Assembly (NCBI GenBank): GCA_902776475.1
Contig: CACYQD010000007.1
Location: forward strand, 50,553-114,552
Direction: 5' to 3'
DNA from: an uncultured Prevotellaceae bacterium
GTDB lineage: Bacteria; Bacteroidota; Bacteroidia; Bacteroidales; Bacteroidaceae
Length of the DNA stretch: 64,000 nucleotides
How positions within the stretch are numbered: position 1 is the first letter of the stretch; each line of letters opens with the position of its first letter. A model generated the notes under the pieces. That model worked only from the letters and a program-made list of their open reading frames with translations, was not told the DNA's origin and ran no database searches. Shown one piece after another: positions 63,221-64,000 of this stretch. A program made the translations under genes and the position numbers.

Positions 63221-64000
63221 CTAATTATCAATCTTATAAGGAATAATATAGTTTTCCAAAGCATAGGCTACATATTGACCATTCCAATAAACGATTTTCC
63301 AAGGATGGACGGCCATGATGTTTTGCTTCATGTCCTCGGCGATGCCTTGATGCTCTTTTTCACTGTTGTCGCCATAATCCACCTTTGCGGTGACCGAGCA
63401 GTTTGTGATATGCCCAGAAGCGTCCATGGTGACGTTTTTGATGCTGAATTTGATTTGTTTTGCATGGAGCAATTCTGGATATTTCTCCAGGTGTGGTATT
63501 AGCAATGCCCTTAATTCGTCTTTGTCTTGATTTTTTGAAAGGTCGTTGTGGTCGAATGAGTAACCGTCGAAGACTTTGTTTTGATAGTCGTTTCGTTTCG
63601 TCACCCGTCCTTTCTCAACAGTCAAGAGTATCTCATATTCATAAACGGCTCCCAAGTATACTTCGCGGATACGTTCACCGCGTGCCATTCTCAGCGTACC
63701 AGTGAACCATTTTGCCATGGCACCCTTGTTTTTCGTATATCCTTTGAAAAGTTTTCGCATCTTGCTTTTATCCAAGCACTCGGTCCGCAACTGTTTCTTC
63801 TCTTTGTCATAAAATCTCATTTGGATGCTGTCGAGAAGGAGACTATCCTTTTTGATGCTCCAAAAACTGATGTAGCCGTTCCAGTTTAATGTTAAAATTG
63901 TCCTGTCTTTTGGCAAAGACGCCATCATTTTGCTATACAGGGCAGAGTCTTCACTTATAGGTTCGGTTGTAAACAGGCTCCACGCCTTTCCGTCTATGAA
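63221..64000 (-). CDS. Unknown protein, C-terminal part (gene continues past the right edge)
   Basis: An open frame of 259 codons from the right edge (FIDGKAWSLFTTEPISED) to the stop. The first in-frame ATG is at 63928, but the frame is open beyond it and reads as protein, so the start probably lies outside the window. It contains beta-rich stretches (TILTLNWNGYISFWSI, VYEYEILLTVEKG) and a C-terminal region with ITNCSVTAKVDYG. AT-rich like the lipoprotein at 56277. No family recognised. Confidence 0.6.
   Translation of the reverse strand, partial: FIDGKAWSLFTTEPISEDSALYSKMMASLPKDRTILTLNWNGYISFWSIKKDSLLLDSIQMRFYDKEKKQLRTECLDKSKMRKLFKGYTKNKGAMAKWFTGTLRMARGERIREVYLGAVYEYEILLTVEKGRVTKRNDYQNKVFDGYSFDHNDLSKNQDKDELRALLIPHLEKYPELLHAKQIKFSIKNVTMDASGHITNCSVTAKVDYGDNSEKEHQGIAEDMKQNIMAVHPWKIVYWNGQYVAYALENYIIPYKIDN

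Larger units (their letters stand above)
56083..64000. mobile_element. Mobilizable genetic element next to tRNA-Leu (right end outside window)
   Basis: Genes typical of Bacteroidales mobilizable islands in order: unknown lipoprotein, unknown protein, HTH excisionase-like, RepA-like ATPase, primase-like, candidate oriT, relaxase, MobC, membrane protein. It lacks its own conjugation pilus genes, so it would need a helper. No integrase is present within the window. Base composition of the outer genes is more AT-rich than the core. The 56083-56276 gap shows GGTGTTAAAAAGGTGTTAA and -7-like boxes TACTTTTG (about 56131) and TATCTTTG (about 56237) but no gene. Confidence 0.75.

Overview
The window is chromosomal DNA of a Bacteroidales bacterium, most likely Prevotella or a close relative. 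The evidence is a fused SecDF, an S46 dipeptidyl-peptidase, the DUF6242/DUF6089/uppS/bamA/ompH/murI cluster, a two-gene 2-oxoglutarate:ferredoxin oxidoreductase, and promoters of the Bacteroidetes type (TTTG, 19-20 bp, TAnnTTTG). Coding density is high and most of the window is housekeeping core.

Layout. 1-4262: start of dapB at the left edge, secDF and a rhomboid-like protease, all minus. 4400-7300: HU, then kduD and kduI (late pectin/uronate catabolism) separated by a small four-helix-bundle gene framed by inverted repeats, then tRNA-Gln. 7403-12381: a minus-strand run metK, DUF4271, hemD, rnpA, yidD, tyrS, driven by a tandemly repeated promoter. 12745-18435: a secreted family 9 pectate lyase, a shred of a second GH3 gene, and a secreted GH3 glycosidase behind a duplicated promoter; with kduI/kduD these form a small pectin theme without a SusC/SusD pair. 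18511-21440: tRNA-Arg, a 40-bp tandem palindromic repeat, a maltose-acetyltransferase-like gene, and a decayed restriction locus (HsdM remnant, PDDEXK nuclease, BRO-type remnant, deoxyribosyltransferase-like gene). 21598-26470: SpmA/SpmB-like fusion, polysaccharide flippase, S46 peptidase. 26557-33803: DEAD-box helicase, three tandem FKBP isomerases, a sirtuin and a Na/Pi cotransporter. 33888-40515: nucleoside kinase, korA-korB and pckA. 40733-49189: a 31-codon putative membrane peptide, then the envelope-biogenesis cluster (DUF6242, DUF6089, uppS, bamA, three OmpH/Skp genes, murI). 49229-55829: Lol-type permease, rbfA, a small secreted protein, O-methyltransferase, aroQ, xerD, greA, HIT protein and mannose-1-phosphate guanylyltransferase. 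55960-64000: tRNA-Leu followed by a mobilizable element with an excisionase-like HTH protein, RepA-like ATPase, primase-like protein, candidate oriT, relaxase, MobC and a mobilization-associated membrane protein, flanked by AT-rich genes of unknown function.

The observations most worth checking are: a terminator-type hairpin with a U tract between the greA promoter and greA, resembling in layout the E. coli greA leader that yields GraL RNAs; perfect tandem duplication of the metK promoter with an embedded palindrome, and a separate promoter duplication before the GH3 gene; the repeat-framed four-helix-bundle gene and a gene-less counterpart 22 kb away; the mosaic restriction locus in which a nuclease gene lies between two copies of an hsdM-like 3' end; a 31-codon membrane peptide before the envelope cluster; and a mobilizable element next to tRNA-Leu with no integrase visible at the tRNA end.
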